The notes: a model not told the origin generated them from the letters alone. Positions 17,283 through 26,740 are shown, numbered from the stretch's first letter. The stretch: 64,000 nucleotides of DNA from an uncultured Pseudodesulfovibrio sp. (GCF_963677845.1 NZ_OY782498.1:2983518-3047517), one strand, 5' to 3'. Made by a program: numbers and translations.

Positions 17283-17705
17283 TCAAATTTCATCCCCTTG
17301 AGGCGGGGTCTGTTCTTTTTCATTGAACCGTTCATCCAATTCCTGCTCCATATTATCCAGAAGCTTCCGGGTCAATTCCATCAATCGCGCCAGATTTTCG
17401 TTGACAAAGGACTTTGCCTTTTCATCCAGTTCCTGTTCGATGGAAGGGGAAGAAGACTCTTTGTCTTCCGTAACGGCATCCCGGCTTTCGTCGATCTCAA
17501 GCAATGCCTGAATATTTTCCAAATTCTTGCGCACCAGAGCAAGTTCTTCTTTAATAGCCTTGTCGCGTGCTTCAGCTTTGAGTTTTAAAGCCTTGAGTTC
17601 GACCTCGACAGCTGCAAGCCGTTCTGAATCGGCAACAGGCCCGGAGCAGGCAAACAGCGCAAACATGAAGCACAGAAGTGTGGTACTCACAATACTCTTT
17701 TTCAT
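17283..17705 (-). CDS. coiled-coil lipoprotein
   Basis: 140 residues starting MKKSIVSTTLLCFMFALFAC, a lipoprotein signal with lipobox ALFAC. The rest is almost entirely charged helix: residues about 30-75 read as a coiled coil (LAAVEVELKALKLKAEARDK), then an acidic linker and a second helix with repeated LDEK/LDER units. No domain name applies. It is first in a two-lipoprotein operon with the gene at 16703. ATG 17705 follows AAGGAG. The layout recalls small periplasmic spacer or scaffold lipoproteins. Confidence 0.7.
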   Translation of the reverse strand: MKKSIVSTTLLCFMFALFACSGPVADSERLAAVEVELKALKLKAEARDKAIKEELALVRKNLENIQALLEIDESRDAVTEDKESSSPSIEQELDEKAKSFVNENLARLMELTRKLLDNMEQELDERFNEKEQTPPQGDEI

Positions 17706-17883
17706 AACTTTCTCCTTCACAAACGACTTTTACCACACCAAAAGACCAACTGACAATCCGTGCAGCCTGCTTCACCTACCCTCCGTTTTATCCACGCTCC
17801 ATCTTGATTTTACATAGAGAGTCAGTACAATGCACAATGTAAGACACCAATCTTTCAATGACAAAAAAACAAAGGCATTGGCC

Positions 17884-18342
17884 ATGAAAACACTTCACAT
17901 CCTTGCATTGACACTCATCCTATCGTTCATGGCGACTTCAGTTCTGGCCTCCGATTACGTAACCGCGTCACCCCCGTCCAGTTTCCGAGGTCTTGAATGG
18001 GGAACAAAGCTGGCTGACATACCGGATCTGGCTCCTGTGGCAAAAGCGGGTTTCAACAACACCTTTTTCCGACCAAACGAAAACTTGAAGTTTGGTGAAG
18101 CCGACATAATTTCAGTGGCTTATTACTTTCGCGACGACAAGCTCTACCGCGTGGGCATCGCCTATAAGGGCCGCGTTAATCAGTTCTTTCTCAAGGACAT
18201 GCTTTTGCAAAAATATGGTCCGGGCAGAGGCGTAGGATTCCGCTACGGCTGGATGTGGCCGGATTTTTCCATCGACCTTGCCTTTGACAACGAAAAAAAG
18301 ACCGGTGCCCTTTTCTATACCTTTGAAGGCGCTCTCGATTAA
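17884..18342 (+). CDS. exported protein of unknown function
   Basis: 152 residues with a Sec signal peptide (MKTLHILALTLILSFMATSV, cut after VLASD). The mature part begins SSFRGLEWGTKLADIPDL, a motif seen in many uncharacterised exported Desulfovibrio proteins, then alternates strands and one helix and ends GALFYTFEGALD. No catalytic residues stand out. AAAGG precedes ATG 17884. It ends 21 bp before the degenerate GGDEF gene on the same strand, so the two are likely co-transcribed and the exported protein could serve as a sensor partner; that link is inference. Confidence 0.65.
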   Translation: MKTLHILALTLILSFMATSVLASDYVTASPPSSFRGLEWGTKLADIPDLAPVAKAGFNNTFFRPNENLKFGEADIISVAYYFRDDKLYRVGIAYKGRVNQFFLKDMLLQKYGPGRGVGFRYGWMWPDFSIDLAFDNEKKTGALFYTFEGALD

Positions 18343-18363
18343 CATATAGCCCACACCTATCTC

Positions 18364-19155
18364 ATGAGTACAGAAAAGCACCCGACCCATAGGCCCAAGG
18401 CGCGGTATAAAGCGTTCTACATTCTGAGCGTCCTGGCTCTCGCCACCCTGTTCTGCATCTCTTTTGGCGTCATTTACACACTCATAGTCTCTCCACCGGA
18501 TAAGCCGGAAACCATGATGCGCATGGTTTATTTGATAATGGTCGGAGGATTCTTCATCCTCGCGGCCCAAGCCCTATTAATTCTCAAACGCGTCATGTCG
18601 GTCATGGACTGCGATGCGACGACAGCCGGAGAAATGGCAGAACGTCTTGAACAACTGGCCGTTCTCGACGACCTAACCAAGGCATACAATCGAGGTAAAT
18701 TCGAATCCGTCACCACACGAGAACTTGCAAATGTACGTCGATATCAACACCAACTGTCAGGTATCATTTTCGATGTGGACAATTTCAAAGCCATCAATGA
18801 AGACCACGGATACAGCACTGGCGACCGACTTCTGGCCAATCTGGCCCACTACGTCAATGGCAAACTCCGAAATAACGATTTCCTCTTCCGGTGGCGTGGT
18901 GGAAAGTTTATAATTCTTGCTCCACATACCGAACTCGACAAGGCCGCTCTGGTCGCAGAGAAGCTCCGCCAGATCATTTCTCACAAACTTTTTGGCGGAA
19001 AAATCAAGATGTCCATATCCCTTGGCGTAGCCCAAGCAGAGACCGAGGACACGACAGACACTTTCATGCAGCGTCTTCAAGCCGCACTGGCTGGCGCCAA
19101 GAACTCGGGCAAGAACTGTGTCGTCATCAATAATGGAGATACCCTCCTATCATGA
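18364..19155 (+). CDS. membrane GGDEF-domain protein with degenerate active site
   Basis: The 263-residue protein has two membrane helices (about residues 17-41 and 52-77), a short linker and a GGDEF domain starting LAVLDDLTKAYNRGKFE. The metal-binding region FDVDNFKAINEDHGYSTGDR is kept. The signature loop is not: it reads RWRGGKFIIL instead of RWGGDEF-x-x-L, so the GGDEF stretch is RGGKF, without the Asp/Glu needed for catalysis. It is probably not a cyclase and may bind c-di-GMP or GTP, or only regulate by contact. A full Cache-PAS-GGDEF-EAL protein follows 123 bp downstream. Confidence 0.85.
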   Translation: MSTEKHPTHRPKARYKAFYILSVLALATLFCISFGVIYTLIVSPPDKPETMMRMVYLIMVGGFFILAAQALLILKRVMSVMDCDATTAGEMAERLEQLAVLDDLTKAYNRGKFESVTTRELANVRRYQHQLSGIIFDVDNFKAINEDHGYSTGDRLLANLAHYVNGKLRNNDFLFRWRGGKFIILAPHTELDKAALVAEKLRQIISHKLFGGKIKMSISLGVAQAETEDTTDTFMQRLQAALAGAKNSGKNCVVINNGDTLLS

Positions 19156-19278
19156 TTGACCAACTGTTCTCTCCGCGTATCAATAAAATAGTTTAACGCG
19201 CTTCCCCTAGGCCCGTGTTATACGCTATGCTGATAAAAATCTGACTATCAGCTTTCAATAACGGAACAGGAAGAGACC

Positions 19279-21768
19279 ATGCCATTAAACAAGCGCGCTT
19301 TGATCTTCAAAAACACGGCTGCTCGCGTCATTCTTCCTTCCGCTCTTATGCTTTTCCTTTTTGCAGGATCGATTTTCTTCTATTTTCTGCCTTCTCTGGA
19401 ACACGCACTCATGCAATCTCAAAAGAACGTTATCAAGGAAATAACCAGTTCTGTCATTGGTTCGTTAGCTCATCTTCAAACCCAGATTGAACGCGGAGAA
19501 TTGACCGAAGAGGCCGCAAAGGCAACGGCTAAAGAGATGGTCAAAGCCATGCGATATGGCCCAGACTTCAAAGATTATTTCTGGATATCTGACATGAACG
19601 CCTTCATGGTCATGCACCCATATATCCCTGAAATGGATGGACAGGATCTTTCTAATTTTCAGGACATGAAAGGCAACCTCGTCTTCAAAAACTTTGCTCA
19701 TATCATCCGCGAAAAAGGCGACGGTTTTGTCGAATATTATTGGCAATGGCAGGACCAACCAAACCAAATAGCCCATAAAATTTCATATATCCGCGAATTC
19801 AAGCCATGGGGATGGATTATCGGGACAGGACTCTACACTGAGGACGTTGCGGCTGAAATTGCAACATATCGAAACAGGCTCGCTGTTGTTTTCCTTGCCA
19901 TTCTCGTAATCGTCACCCTGCTCTCCCTGTACATCATTCAACAAATGTTCCTGTCTGAAAAAAAACGATCAGCCATTCAAAATCAACGGGAACGTCTAGT
20001 CCGTGTTCTTCAGGAAAGTGAGGAAAGATACAGAACCATTGCGGACTTTGCGTATGATTGGGAAACATGGGTCGATGTGAATGGTTCCATCCTCTATTGC
20101 TCTCCAGCCAGTGAACGCATCACCGGATATCCCCCTGAACAATTTTTCACCACCCCTGAACTTGTTCGTGACATCATCATTGATGACGATCTGGTCTCTT
20201 GGGATGCTTATTGCGTTAAAGCCAACACTGACCAAGGAGATTCTCTGGATTTTCGTATCACATCAGCACACGGCGAAACTCGATGGCTCGGAGTTGTGGG
20301 CAGGTCCGTATCCGGCATCGGGGGAAAGCCGTTGGGCATCCGATTCAGCTTTCGAGACATTACAGATCGTAAACTGATGGAAGACCAACTCAGACATCAG
20401 GCGCTGCATGATCCCCTCACCAATCTGGCCAACCGGACCCTCTGTCTGGATCGCATAGAGCAAGCCATGCACAGGGCCAAACGACGTAAAAACTACTTTT
20501 TTTCCGTTGTCTTTCTCGACCTTGATCGTTTCAAAATTATCAACGATTCTCTGGGGCATCGTTTCGGGGACATGGTTCTGACCGAAACGGGTGTCCGCTT
20601 GTCCGAAGAAATGCGAGGTCTGGACACTGTTTCCCGATTCGGCGGAGATGAATTTGTCCTTCTTCTCGATGAACTTTCCAGCCCTGGTGAGGCCATACGA
20701 ATCATCAAACGCATCCGTGAAAAAATGTCCAAACCTTTCCGCTTCAACGGCAGTGAGGTACAGACAACAGCCAGCTTCGGCATTGTTTTAAGCCCCGTGG
20801 TCGACATCAAGCCAGCTGACGTACTCCAGCACGCCAACATCGCCATGCACCGCGCCAAAGAAGCCGGACGCAATCGATTTAAAGTCTTTACCGAGCGCAT
20901 GTTGGAAACTGCCGTAGACCTACTGACACTCGAAAACGACATGCGCCGAGGACTTGAATCCAACGAATTTCATCTGGCCTATCAACCAATTTTGAATTTG
21001 GACAACTCTGATCTGATCGGATTTGAAGCACTGGCCAGATGGCGCCACCCAAGACGGGGCAATATACCCCCGTCAGAATTTATCCCTCTGGCTGAAGAAT
21101 CAGGACTTATCATACAACTTGGAGAATGGGTCTTACGCAAGGCGTTAGAAACTCTTGCCCAATGGCGAAAGGAATCACCCGGTGCTGAGAATGTTTATAT
21201 GTCTGTCAATCTCTCAAGTAAACAATTCACCCGACTCGAACTGGATAAAATGGTCGTTAAGGCACTGAAGGATCACGACCTTCCACCATCCTGTCTCCAG
21301 TTGGAAATCACCGAATCAGCCATCATGGACAACACGGAATCTGCCATTCGTTCACTCCACCGTTTACGTAAGGCGGGCATTCATTTTTCTATTGATGACT
21401 TCGGGACTGGATACTCTTCGCTATCACAGCTCCAACAATTGCCGGTTGATACCCTCAAAGTGGATCGCGCCTTTATCTCACGCATGAAAACAGACCCGGA
21501 AAATATGGAAATCGTCCGCGCCGTGATTGCCCTTGCTCATTCTCTTGAATTGAATGTCATTGCCGAGGGCGTAGAAGACCCGGACCAACTTTGTTCACTC
21601 ATGGATCTCAATTGCCAATGTGTTCAAGGGTTTTTCTTCCACGAACCCATGACCAATGCAAAAGCTCTGGAACTCATTGAACGACGAACCACCCAAGGAA
21701 GCGGTTCTTCTCTAAACAAAGTGGCAGAAGCCAAACTCAACTGTAAAAAAAACAATAAACACGACTAA
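19279..21768 (+). CDS. Cache-PAS-GGDEF-EAL c-di-GMP signalling protein
   Basis: An 829-residue membrane sensor. A first membrane helix (about 12-33) and a second (about 196-220) flank a periplasmic Cache domain with DFKDYFWISDMNAFMVMHP and later GWIIGTGLYTEDV, typical of single Cache (sCache_2) ligand sensors. A PAS domain covers about 250-365. The GGDEF domain has an intact RFGGDEF at about 453-459, and the EAL domain has IGFEALARWRHP at about 581, with the later EITESAIMD and IDDFGTGYSSL metal/loop motifs intact. Both synthesis and hydrolysis of c-di-GMP are therefore possible. AGGAAGAG precedes ATG 19279. Confidence 0.92.
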   Translation: MPLNKRALIFKNTAARVILPSALMLFLFAGSIFFYFLPSLEHALMQSQKNVIKEITSSVIGSLAHLQTQIERGELTEEAAKATAKEMVKAMRYGPDFKDYFWISDMNAFMVMHPYIPEMDGQDLSNFQDMKGNLVFKNFAHIIREKGDGFVEYYWQWQDQPNQIAHKISYIREFKPWGWIIGTGLYTEDVAAEIATYRNRLAVVFLAILVIVTLLSLYIIQQMFLSEKKRSAIQNQRERLVRVLQESEERYRTIADFAYDWETWVDVNGSILYCSPASERITGYPPEQFFTTPELVRDIIIDDDLVSWDAYCVKANTDQGDSLDFRITSAHGETRWLGVVGRSVSGIGGKPLGIRFSFRDITDRKLMEDQLRHQALHDPLTNLANRTLCLDRIEQAMHRAKRRKNYFFSVVFLDLDRFKIINDSLGHRFGDMVLTETGVRLSEEMRGLDTVSRFGGDEFVLLLDELSSPGEAIRIIKRIREKMSKPFRFNGSEVQTTASFGIVLSPVVDIKPADVLQHANIAMHRAKEAGRNRFKVFTERMLETAVDLLTLENDMRRGLESNEFHLAYQPILNLDNSDLIGFEALARWRHPRRGNIPPSEFIPLAEESGLIIQLGEWVLRKALETLAQWRKESPGAENVYMSVNLSSKQFTRLELDKMVVKALKDHDLPPSCLQLEITESAIMDNTESAIRSLHRLRKAGIHFSIDDFGTGYSSLSQLQQLPVDTLKVDRAFISRMKTDPENMEIVRAVIALAHSLELNVIAEGVEDPDQLCSLMDLNCQCVQGFFFHEPMTNAKALELIERRTTQGSGSSLNKVAEAKLNCKKNNKHD

Positions 21769-21769
21769 T

Positions 21770-21824
21770 AAAATGTAAAAAGGCCTTTCGAAAGCAGTGC
21801 TTTCGAAAGGCCTTTTTACATTTT
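21770..21824. terminator. 55-bp perfect palindrome, bidirectional terminator
   Basis: Bases 21770-21796 pair perfectly with 21798-21824 around a single G at 21797; the inner arms include AGGCCTTTCGAAAGC. T-rich ends flank both sides. It separates the convergent GGDEF-EAL and livF genes and starts 2 bp after the GGDEF-EAL stop. Confidence 0.88.
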
Positions 21825-21834
21825 ATACCTGTGA

Positions 21835-22557
21835 CTATTCGCCGAGATATGCCTTTCTGATATCAGGATTGGACAGCAAATTATTTGCGTCGTCCTCCAT
21901 AACCACCTTACCGGTTTCCAAGACATACCCACGCTGTGCGGCCTGCAAAGCAAGGTTTGCATTTTGCTCGACCAACACCACAGTAACGCCTTGACTATTG
22001 ATCATCTTCACGATGTCAAAAATCTGCTTGACGAGCAATGGGGCCAATCCCATGGACGGCTCATCCAAAAGTAAAACTTTAGGCCTACTCATGAGAGCGC
22101 GCGCCATGGCCAACATCTGCTGTTCTCCACCAGACAGGGTGCCACCGAGTTGTTTACGCCGCTCCCGAAGTTTTGGAAACAGGTCAAAAACACGCTCCAC
22201 GTCTTCCTTGATGTTTGCTGAATCCGTGCGGAAAAATGCGCCCATGTCCAGGTTTTCCAACACAGTCAAACGCGGAAAAATGCGCCGCCCTTCAGGAACC
22301 TGACACAACCCCATGGTGGGCAAGACCTCGGAACCAACGTCGTTAATACGTTTCCCTTTGTAGAGGATGTCACCTTCCACAGCCTTGATTATATTACAAA
22401 TCGTCATCAACGTGGTAGACTTTCCGGCACCGTTGGCCCCGATGATAGACACAATCTCACCATCATAGACCTTAAGCGAAATGCCCTTCAGTGCCTGAAT
22501 ACGACCATAAGCCGAAACCACATTCTTCAATTCCAGTATAGGAGTCTTTTCAGCCAT
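21835..22557 (-). CDS. livF: branched-chain amino acid ABC transporter ATPase LivF
   Basis: About 240 residues, the usual LivF length. ABC signatures are clear: Walker A GANGAGKST, Q-loop around LCQVPEGRRIFPRLTV, signature LSGGEQQMLAMARALM, Walker B VLLLDEPSMGLAP, and the switch His replaced by Q as in LivF (VLVEQNA). It is the last gene of livGKHMF. The start ATG 22557 lies 13 bp after the livM stop; a longer frame from 22602 runs into livM. It ends at the large palindromic terminator. Transport specificity is inferred from the operon. Confidence 0.94.
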   Translation of the reverse strand: MAEKTPILELKNVVSAYGRIQALKGISLKVYDGEIVSIIGANGAGKSTTLMTICNIIKAVEGDILYKGKRINDVGSEVLPTMGLCQVPEGRRIFPRLTVLENLDMGAFFRTDSANIKEDVERVFDLFPKLRERRKQLGGTLSGGEQQMLAMARALMSRPKVLLLDEPSMGLAPLLVKQIFDIVKMINSQGVTVVLVEQNANLALQAAQRGYVLETGKVVMEDDANNLLSNPDIRKAYLGE

Positions 22558-22570
22558 AGTTCTACTTTGA

Positions 22571-23761
22571 TTACTCCGCTTCTTCGGAACGACGTCCGAC
22601 ACGTTTTGCAGGCCAGATACCAGCCGGACGAATAAGCATCATGAGCGTCATGACACCACCGAACACGAGCATACGATACAACTCCAGCCCACGGAACATC
22701 TCAGGCAAGGCCACCAAGACAAGGACGCCAAGAATGACACCGGGGATGGACCCCATGCCACCAAGCACGACCATGGCGAGCACCATTGCAGATTCCAGAA
22801 AGGAAAAAGATTCAGGCCCTACAAACTTCATGCGTGCAGCAAAAAACGCCCCGGCAAAACCAGCGAACGTCGCCCCCATGGCGTATGCCAAAAGCTTCAA
22901 AAGAAATGTATTCACGCCCATGAGTTCTGCTGCGGTCTCATCCTCGCGAATGGCTTCCCAAGCACGCCCGATACGTGAATAGTTCAACCTGTATACTGCC
23001 AGAATGGTAAACACCGCGATAGCCAAAATCACATAATACATGGACCAGAGCGGCTTGAAATTAAAACCAAACAATTCGGGTCGGGGGATGGACAATATAC
23101 CGTTGGGACCGTTGGTCAACGCCATCCAGTTATTCAGGATAAGCCGGACAATCTCACCGAACCCAAGAGTAACGATAGCCAAATAGTCGCCACGCATACG
23201 CAAGGTCGGATACCCGATTATACAACCAGCAATAGCCGCAGTCAGAGCTGAAATCGGCAAACACAGCCAGAATGACAGCCCAAAATGCAGGCTCATCAAC
23301 GCATAGGTATATGCACCGACACCATAAAAAGCGATGTACCCGAGATCGAGCAACCCGGCCAGCCCGACAACAATGTTCAACCCCAGTCCGAGACATATGT
23401 AAATAAGCACGGAAATGGAAACATCATGGGCGTAACGGCCCGTCACCAACGGGAAAATGATGGCAAGGACAAGGACAATGGACAGCAAAACCCAGCGAGG
23501 TGTTTTCTCATAAACCTGCTCGAAAATTCCAGTTGCGGATTTGAGGGGAGTACCCACCATATCCAGATGACCAGCTTCCTTGACCTGATAAAAAAACATA
23601 ATGAAAACTGCGGCCACCGCCACATATCCGAAGACCTTGAACGTCTTTCCGAATTCCAGCCCCTCTGGTGTGATGCCGAGCAACGGCCACAACAGAATAA
23701 GGAACCAAATCAGGCCGACACCGCAGCCTATCCATAATTTTTTAGACTCGCGTATCGTCAA
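22571..23761 (-). CDS. livM: branched-chain amino acid permease LivM
   Basis: This 396-residue permease has about ten membrane helices. The family core is clear: GLGLNIVVGLAGLLDLGYIA followed by FYGVGAY, TLRMRGDYLAIVTLGFGEI, and the coupling loop GRAWEAIREDETAAELMGVN (EAA-like), which contacts the ATPases. The first ~100 residues form an N-terminal membrane extension, as in many proteobacterial LivM. The start codon is TTG at 23761, 4 bases after GGGAGAG, inside the livH end, giving a 20-bp overlap and suggesting translational coupling with livH. Confidence 0.92.
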   Translation of the reverse strand: MTIRESKKLWIGCGVGLIWFLILLWPLLGITPEGLEFGKTFKVFGYVAVAAVFIMFFYQVKEAGHLDMVGTPLKSATGIFEQVYEKTPRWVLLSIVLVLAIIFPLVTGRYAHDVSISVLIYICLGLGLNIVVGLAGLLDLGYIAFYGVGAYTYALMSLHFGLSFWLCLPISALTAAIAGCIIGYPTLRMRGDYLAIVTLGFGEIVRLILNNWMALTNGPNGILSIPRPELFGFNFKPLWSMYYVILAIAVFTILAVYRLNYSRIGRAWEAIREDETAAELMGVNTFLLKLLAYAMGATFAGFAGAFFAARMKFVGPESFSFLESAMVLAMVVLGGMGSIPGVILGVLVLVALPEMFRGLELYRMLVFGGVMTLMMLIRPAGIWPAKRVGRRSEEAE

Positions 23762-24650
23762 CGTTCTCTCCCATGATACCGGTGGGTCGGAAATACAGCA
23801 CGGCGATCAAGATAATAAAGGCGAACACGTCTTTGTACTCACCAGAAATATATCCGGCGGCAAAGATCTCAACCATGCCAATAATCAGCCCGCCAACAAG
23901 CGCGCCGGTAATATTGCCGATACCGCCGAGCACGGCTGCGGCAAAAGCCTTGATTCCGGGAACGAATCCCATGGAATAGTTGACCGAACCATAATACAGG
24001 CCGACCATAATACCCGCTGCCGCCGCCAACCCCGCACCGATCGCAAAGGTAGTGGCAATGATACGATTGGAATTAATCCCCACCAACGCGGACATGACCT
24101 TGTCCTGTGAGGTGGCACGCATGGCGCGTCCTATACGGGTCTTAAAGACCAGCACGTTCAACCCCACCAGAAGAACTGCGGTCAAGGCCACAATAAAAAT
24201 CTGCATATAGGAAACAGAAATCAACCCCCATTCGAATCCACCGGAAGTAATCTCCGTGGGATATGCCTTGTCATAAACGCCCTGAGTAAGCATAAGGCCG
24301 TTTTGCAAGAAAATGGACATACCAAGCGCAGACAGAAGAGCGGCCAGTCGAGAGGCCTGTCTGAGCGGCTTGTAGGCAAGCTGCTCCACGGCCATTGCAA
24401 GCAAGGCGCAGTATCCCATGGCCAGAACCAGCGCGATAGCCAGACAAGCATATGGGTGCAGGCCTTGTGCGGCCAAATAGGAAATCAAAATCACGCCCAT
24501 GTAACCGCCAGCAGCAAAGAATTCACCGTGAGCAAAGTTAATGAGCTGAATGATGCCGTAGACCATGGTATACCCCAAGGCTATCAGTGCGTAGACACCG
24601 CCAAGAGTAATCCCGTTGATCAACTGCTGTATGAAAAATTCTAAATCCAT
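23742..24650 (-). CDS. livH: branched-chain amino acid permease LivH
   Basis: 302 residues with about eight membrane helices. Family marks include QQLINGITLGGVYALIALGY, NFAHGEFFAAGGY in the second helix, and GRAMRATSQDKVMSALVGIN as the EAA-like loop. LivH pairs with LivM to form the channel. ATG 24650 is chosen since it gives the typical MDLEFFIQQLING start; an upstream in-frame start at 24683 would run into the hairpin region. It lies 63 bp after livK behind a strong stem-loop and overlaps livM. Confidence 0.92.
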   Translation of the reverse strand: MDLEFFIQQLINGITLGGVYALIALGYTMVYGIIQLINFAHGEFFAAGGYMGVILISYLAAQGLHPYACLAIALVLAMGYCALLAMAVEQLAYKPLRQASRLAALLSALGMSIFLQNGLMLTQGVYDKAYPTEITSGGFEWGLISVSYMQIFIVALTAVLLVGLNVLVFKTRIGRAMRATSQDKVMSALVGINSNRIIATTFAIGAGLAAAAGIMVGLYYGSVNYSMGFVPGIKAFAAAVLGGIGNITGALVGGLIIGMVEIFAAGYISGEYKDVFAFIILIAVLYFRPTGIMGENVDDTRV

Positions 24651-24663
24651 GGTGTTCCAGTAT

Positions 24664-24691
24664 CCGGGGCCTTGCTTACGCAAGGCCCCGG
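24664..24691 (-). other. intercistronic stem-loop after livK
   Basis: CCGGGGCCTTGC and GCAAGGCCCCGG form a perfect 12-bp stem with a 4-base loop between livK and livH. It has no T-run. Such hairpins after a binding-protein gene usually protect the upstream mRNA, raising binding protein over membrane parts; that use here is inferred. Confidence 0.7.
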
Positions 24692-24713
24692 TTTGGTTGC
24701 AATGTGATGTGTG

Positions 24714-25865
24714 TTAGTACTTTTCGCCGGTCAGTGAGTTCCAGTATGGAGTAAACTCGCCGTCGATAACTTTGTACACGGTATAATTGGAGCCGGAATC
24801 GCCATTTTCCACGTAGTTAAGCTGCTTGGAAGCGCCGGTAAAATCGAGCTTCAACAGTTCTTCGCGAACCTTGGAGGGCTCTGTTGTACCTGCGGCCTTG
24901 ACTGCCAGCATATATGCCATGGCCGAGTCAAAGGAATAAGCGGAGTATGCGCCAGGCTCGTTGCCGGTCTTTTCCTTGTACTTGGTCAGGAACTCGACAT
25001 ATTTCGGAGCATCCTTGTCAATTGCGCCAAAGGTACAATACATCCCGTCGGAATCACCCTTGGCAATTTCGATAAGTTTAGGATGATATACAGCGTCCTG
25101 TCCCATCAAAATGGCATTGATGCCCATGCGCTTGGCCTGAATGACCATGAGCGCACCAGTGGCGGAGTTCTGCAAGGAGATATAAAATAAGTCTGGATTA
25201 GCGGCTTTAACCTTGGTCAGCACAGCTGAAAAATCTTTATCGCCCTGATTCACATGGTCATGTTCCAAAACAACGATGTCTGAAGCGGCTGCAGCGGTGG
25301 CAACACCTTCAGCAAGTCCCTGTGAATATGTGGTTTTGTCGTCAACAATGAAGACAGACTTCACGTTTTCAACATCCTTCATAAATTTGACAGCTGCCGG
25401 AGCCTGATGGTCATCACGACCACAGGTACGGAACATGTATGGCAAGCCGCGTTCGGTCACCTTGGGATTCGTGGAACCCGGAGTAATCATAATAATATTT
25501 TCTTCAGCCAGTGTCTCGGAAGCGGGAATAGTGGAGCTGGAACAATATGAACCGACAACGCCCGTAACTTGCTCGTTGATGAGCTTGTTTGCGGCAGCCA
25601 CTGCCTGCTTGGGATCGCACGCCGTATCTTGAGGGAACACCTGAATATCTGTAAATCCGGGGATACCGCCCTGAGCCTTGATAACTTCAACTGCAATCTC
25701 GGTGCCTTGACGAATATCATTACCATCAGCAGCATACGGACCAGTCAGTGGGGACATGGTACCAATCTTGAGAATTTGTTCGGCTTTCTTCTCTTCCCCG
25801 CCGCAGCCCGCCAGCAGCAGACCAAGAGCAGCCAAAGCCACTACCAGTACGAGTAAACGTTTCAT
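24714..25865 (-). CDS. livK: branched-chain amino acid binding lipoprotein LivK
   Basis: The 383-residue periplasmic binding protein begins MKRLLVLVVALAALGLLLAG with the lipobox Cys after it, so it is membrane-anchored by lipid. The type I binding fold shows LKIGTMSPLTGPYAADGNDI near the start, then VTGVVGSYCSSSTIPASE (ligand-site Ser/Thr region) and YSAYSFDSAMAYMLAV near the end. It would deliver leucine, isoleucine, valine or a related amino acid to LivHM. ATG 25865 follows GGAGAGAG. The order livG-livK-livH-livM-livF places the binding protein second, with a hairpin after it. Confidence 0.92.
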   Translation of the reverse strand: MKRLLVLVVALAALGLLLAGCGGEEKKAEQILKIGTMSPLTGPYAADGNDIRQGTEIAVEVIKAQGGIPGFTDIQVFPQDTACDPKQAVAAANKLINEQVTGVVGSYCSSSTIPASETLAEENIIMITPGSTNPKVTERGLPYMFRTCGRDDHQAPAAVKFMKDVENVKSVFIVDDKTTYSQGLAEGVATAAAASDIVVLEHDHVNQGDKDFSAVLTKVKAANPDLFYISLQNSATGALMVIQAKRMGINAILMGQDAVYHPKLIEIAKGDSDGMYCTFGAIDKDAPKYVEFLTKYKEKTGNEPGAYSAYSFDSAMAYMLAVKAAGTTEPSKVREELLKLDFTGASKQLNYVENGDSGSNYTVYKVIDGEFTPYWNSLTGEKY

Positions 25866-25904
25866 AAACACTCTCTCCATTCGTTGCGGTTGCAGCCAGC
25901 CTCT

Positions 25905-26660
25905 CTACTGGCCCAAATATGCTTCAATCACGTCAGGATTTTTCTGAATCTCTTCAGGCAACCCTTCAGCAATCATTACCCCATGATCAAGAACAACGAT
26001 TCTGTTGCATATACCCATAACGACCTTCATATCGTGCTCCACCATAAGCACATTAATGCCCAGGTCGGTGATATGGCCGATGGACTCCATCAACTCCAGT
26101 GATTCTGCAGGATTCAACCCCGCAGCAGGTTCATCCAGCAAAATCGTATGCGGTTCACTCGACAAGGCGCGGGCTATTTCAAGTCTCCGCTGATGCCCAT
26201 ACGGCAGATTGGAAGCCACTTCATCCGAGATATCGCCCAGCCCCATGAATTCCAGAGCCTTTTGTGATTTCTCGACAATCCGCGCCTCTTCACGCTTCTG
26301 CCCCGGACTGCGCAGGATAGCACCAATAACACCTGTTTTCGACCGGCTATGCTGGGCCACCATACAGTTTTCCAGAGCCGTCATGTTCTGAAACAACCTG
26401 ATATTTTGAAAAGTACGAGCTATGCCCATGGACAGGACCTGATACGGCCTGCGTCCAGTGATGGTCGTCCCACCATACGACACCTTGCCGCTCGAAGCTG
26501 TATATACACCAGTGATCACATTGAAGACGGTCGTTTTTCCCGCTCCGTTGGGTCCGATCAGCCCGACCACTTCCCCCTTGCCCAAGGAAAAGGAAACGTC
26601 GGTCAAAGCTTGAAGCCCACCGAATCGGACACATATGTCGTCAAGAATAAGATTTGCCAT
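25905..26660 (-). CDS. livG: branched-chain amino acid ABC transporter ATPase LivG
   Basis: 251 residues. It shows Walker A GPNGAGKTT, the LivG-type insert with ITGRRPYQVLSMGIARTFQN, signature LPYGHQRRLEIARAL, Walker B ILLDEPAAGLNP, and the switch His in LMVEHDM. The C-terminus ends VIEAYLGQ, as typical for LivG. It is first in the operon. ATG 26660 is used since MANLILDDICVRFGGLQA fits the family; the longer frame from 26726 has no support. It pairs with LivF to drive the transporter. Confidence 0.94.
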   Translation of the reverse strand: MANLILDDICVRFGGLQALTDVSFSLGKGEVVGLIGPNGAGKTTVFNVITGVYTASSGKVSYGGTTITGRRPYQVLSMGIARTFQNIRLFQNMTALENCMVAQHSRSKTGVIGAILRSPGQKREEARIVEKSQKALEFMGLGDISDEVASNLPYGHQRRLEIARALSSEPHTILLDEPAAGLNPAESLELMESIGHITDLGINVLMVEHDMKVVMGICNRIVVLDHGVMIAEGLPEEIQKNPDVIEAYLGQ

Positions 26661-26689
26661 ACAATTCCAATGAAAGAGTAGTATCACGC

Positions 26690-26740
26690 ACTCCTGAACA
26701 GGAGTCACCGAGTCATTCCAATGCAATTGTTTGGAATGAC
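26690..26740 (-). promoter_or_regulatory. inverted repeats upstream of livG
   Basis: The 344-bp gap 26661-27004 holds no gene. It contains ACTCCTG/CAGGAGT (26690-26705) and a perfect 9-bp pair GTCATTCCA/TGGAATGAC (26712-26720 and 26732-26740) with an 11-base spacer, both suited to a dimeric regulator. GGGGTTAT/ATTACCCC lies about 26755-26774 and TTTTGC/GCAAAA about 26828-26845. No confident promoter was picked. Confidence 0.4.
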
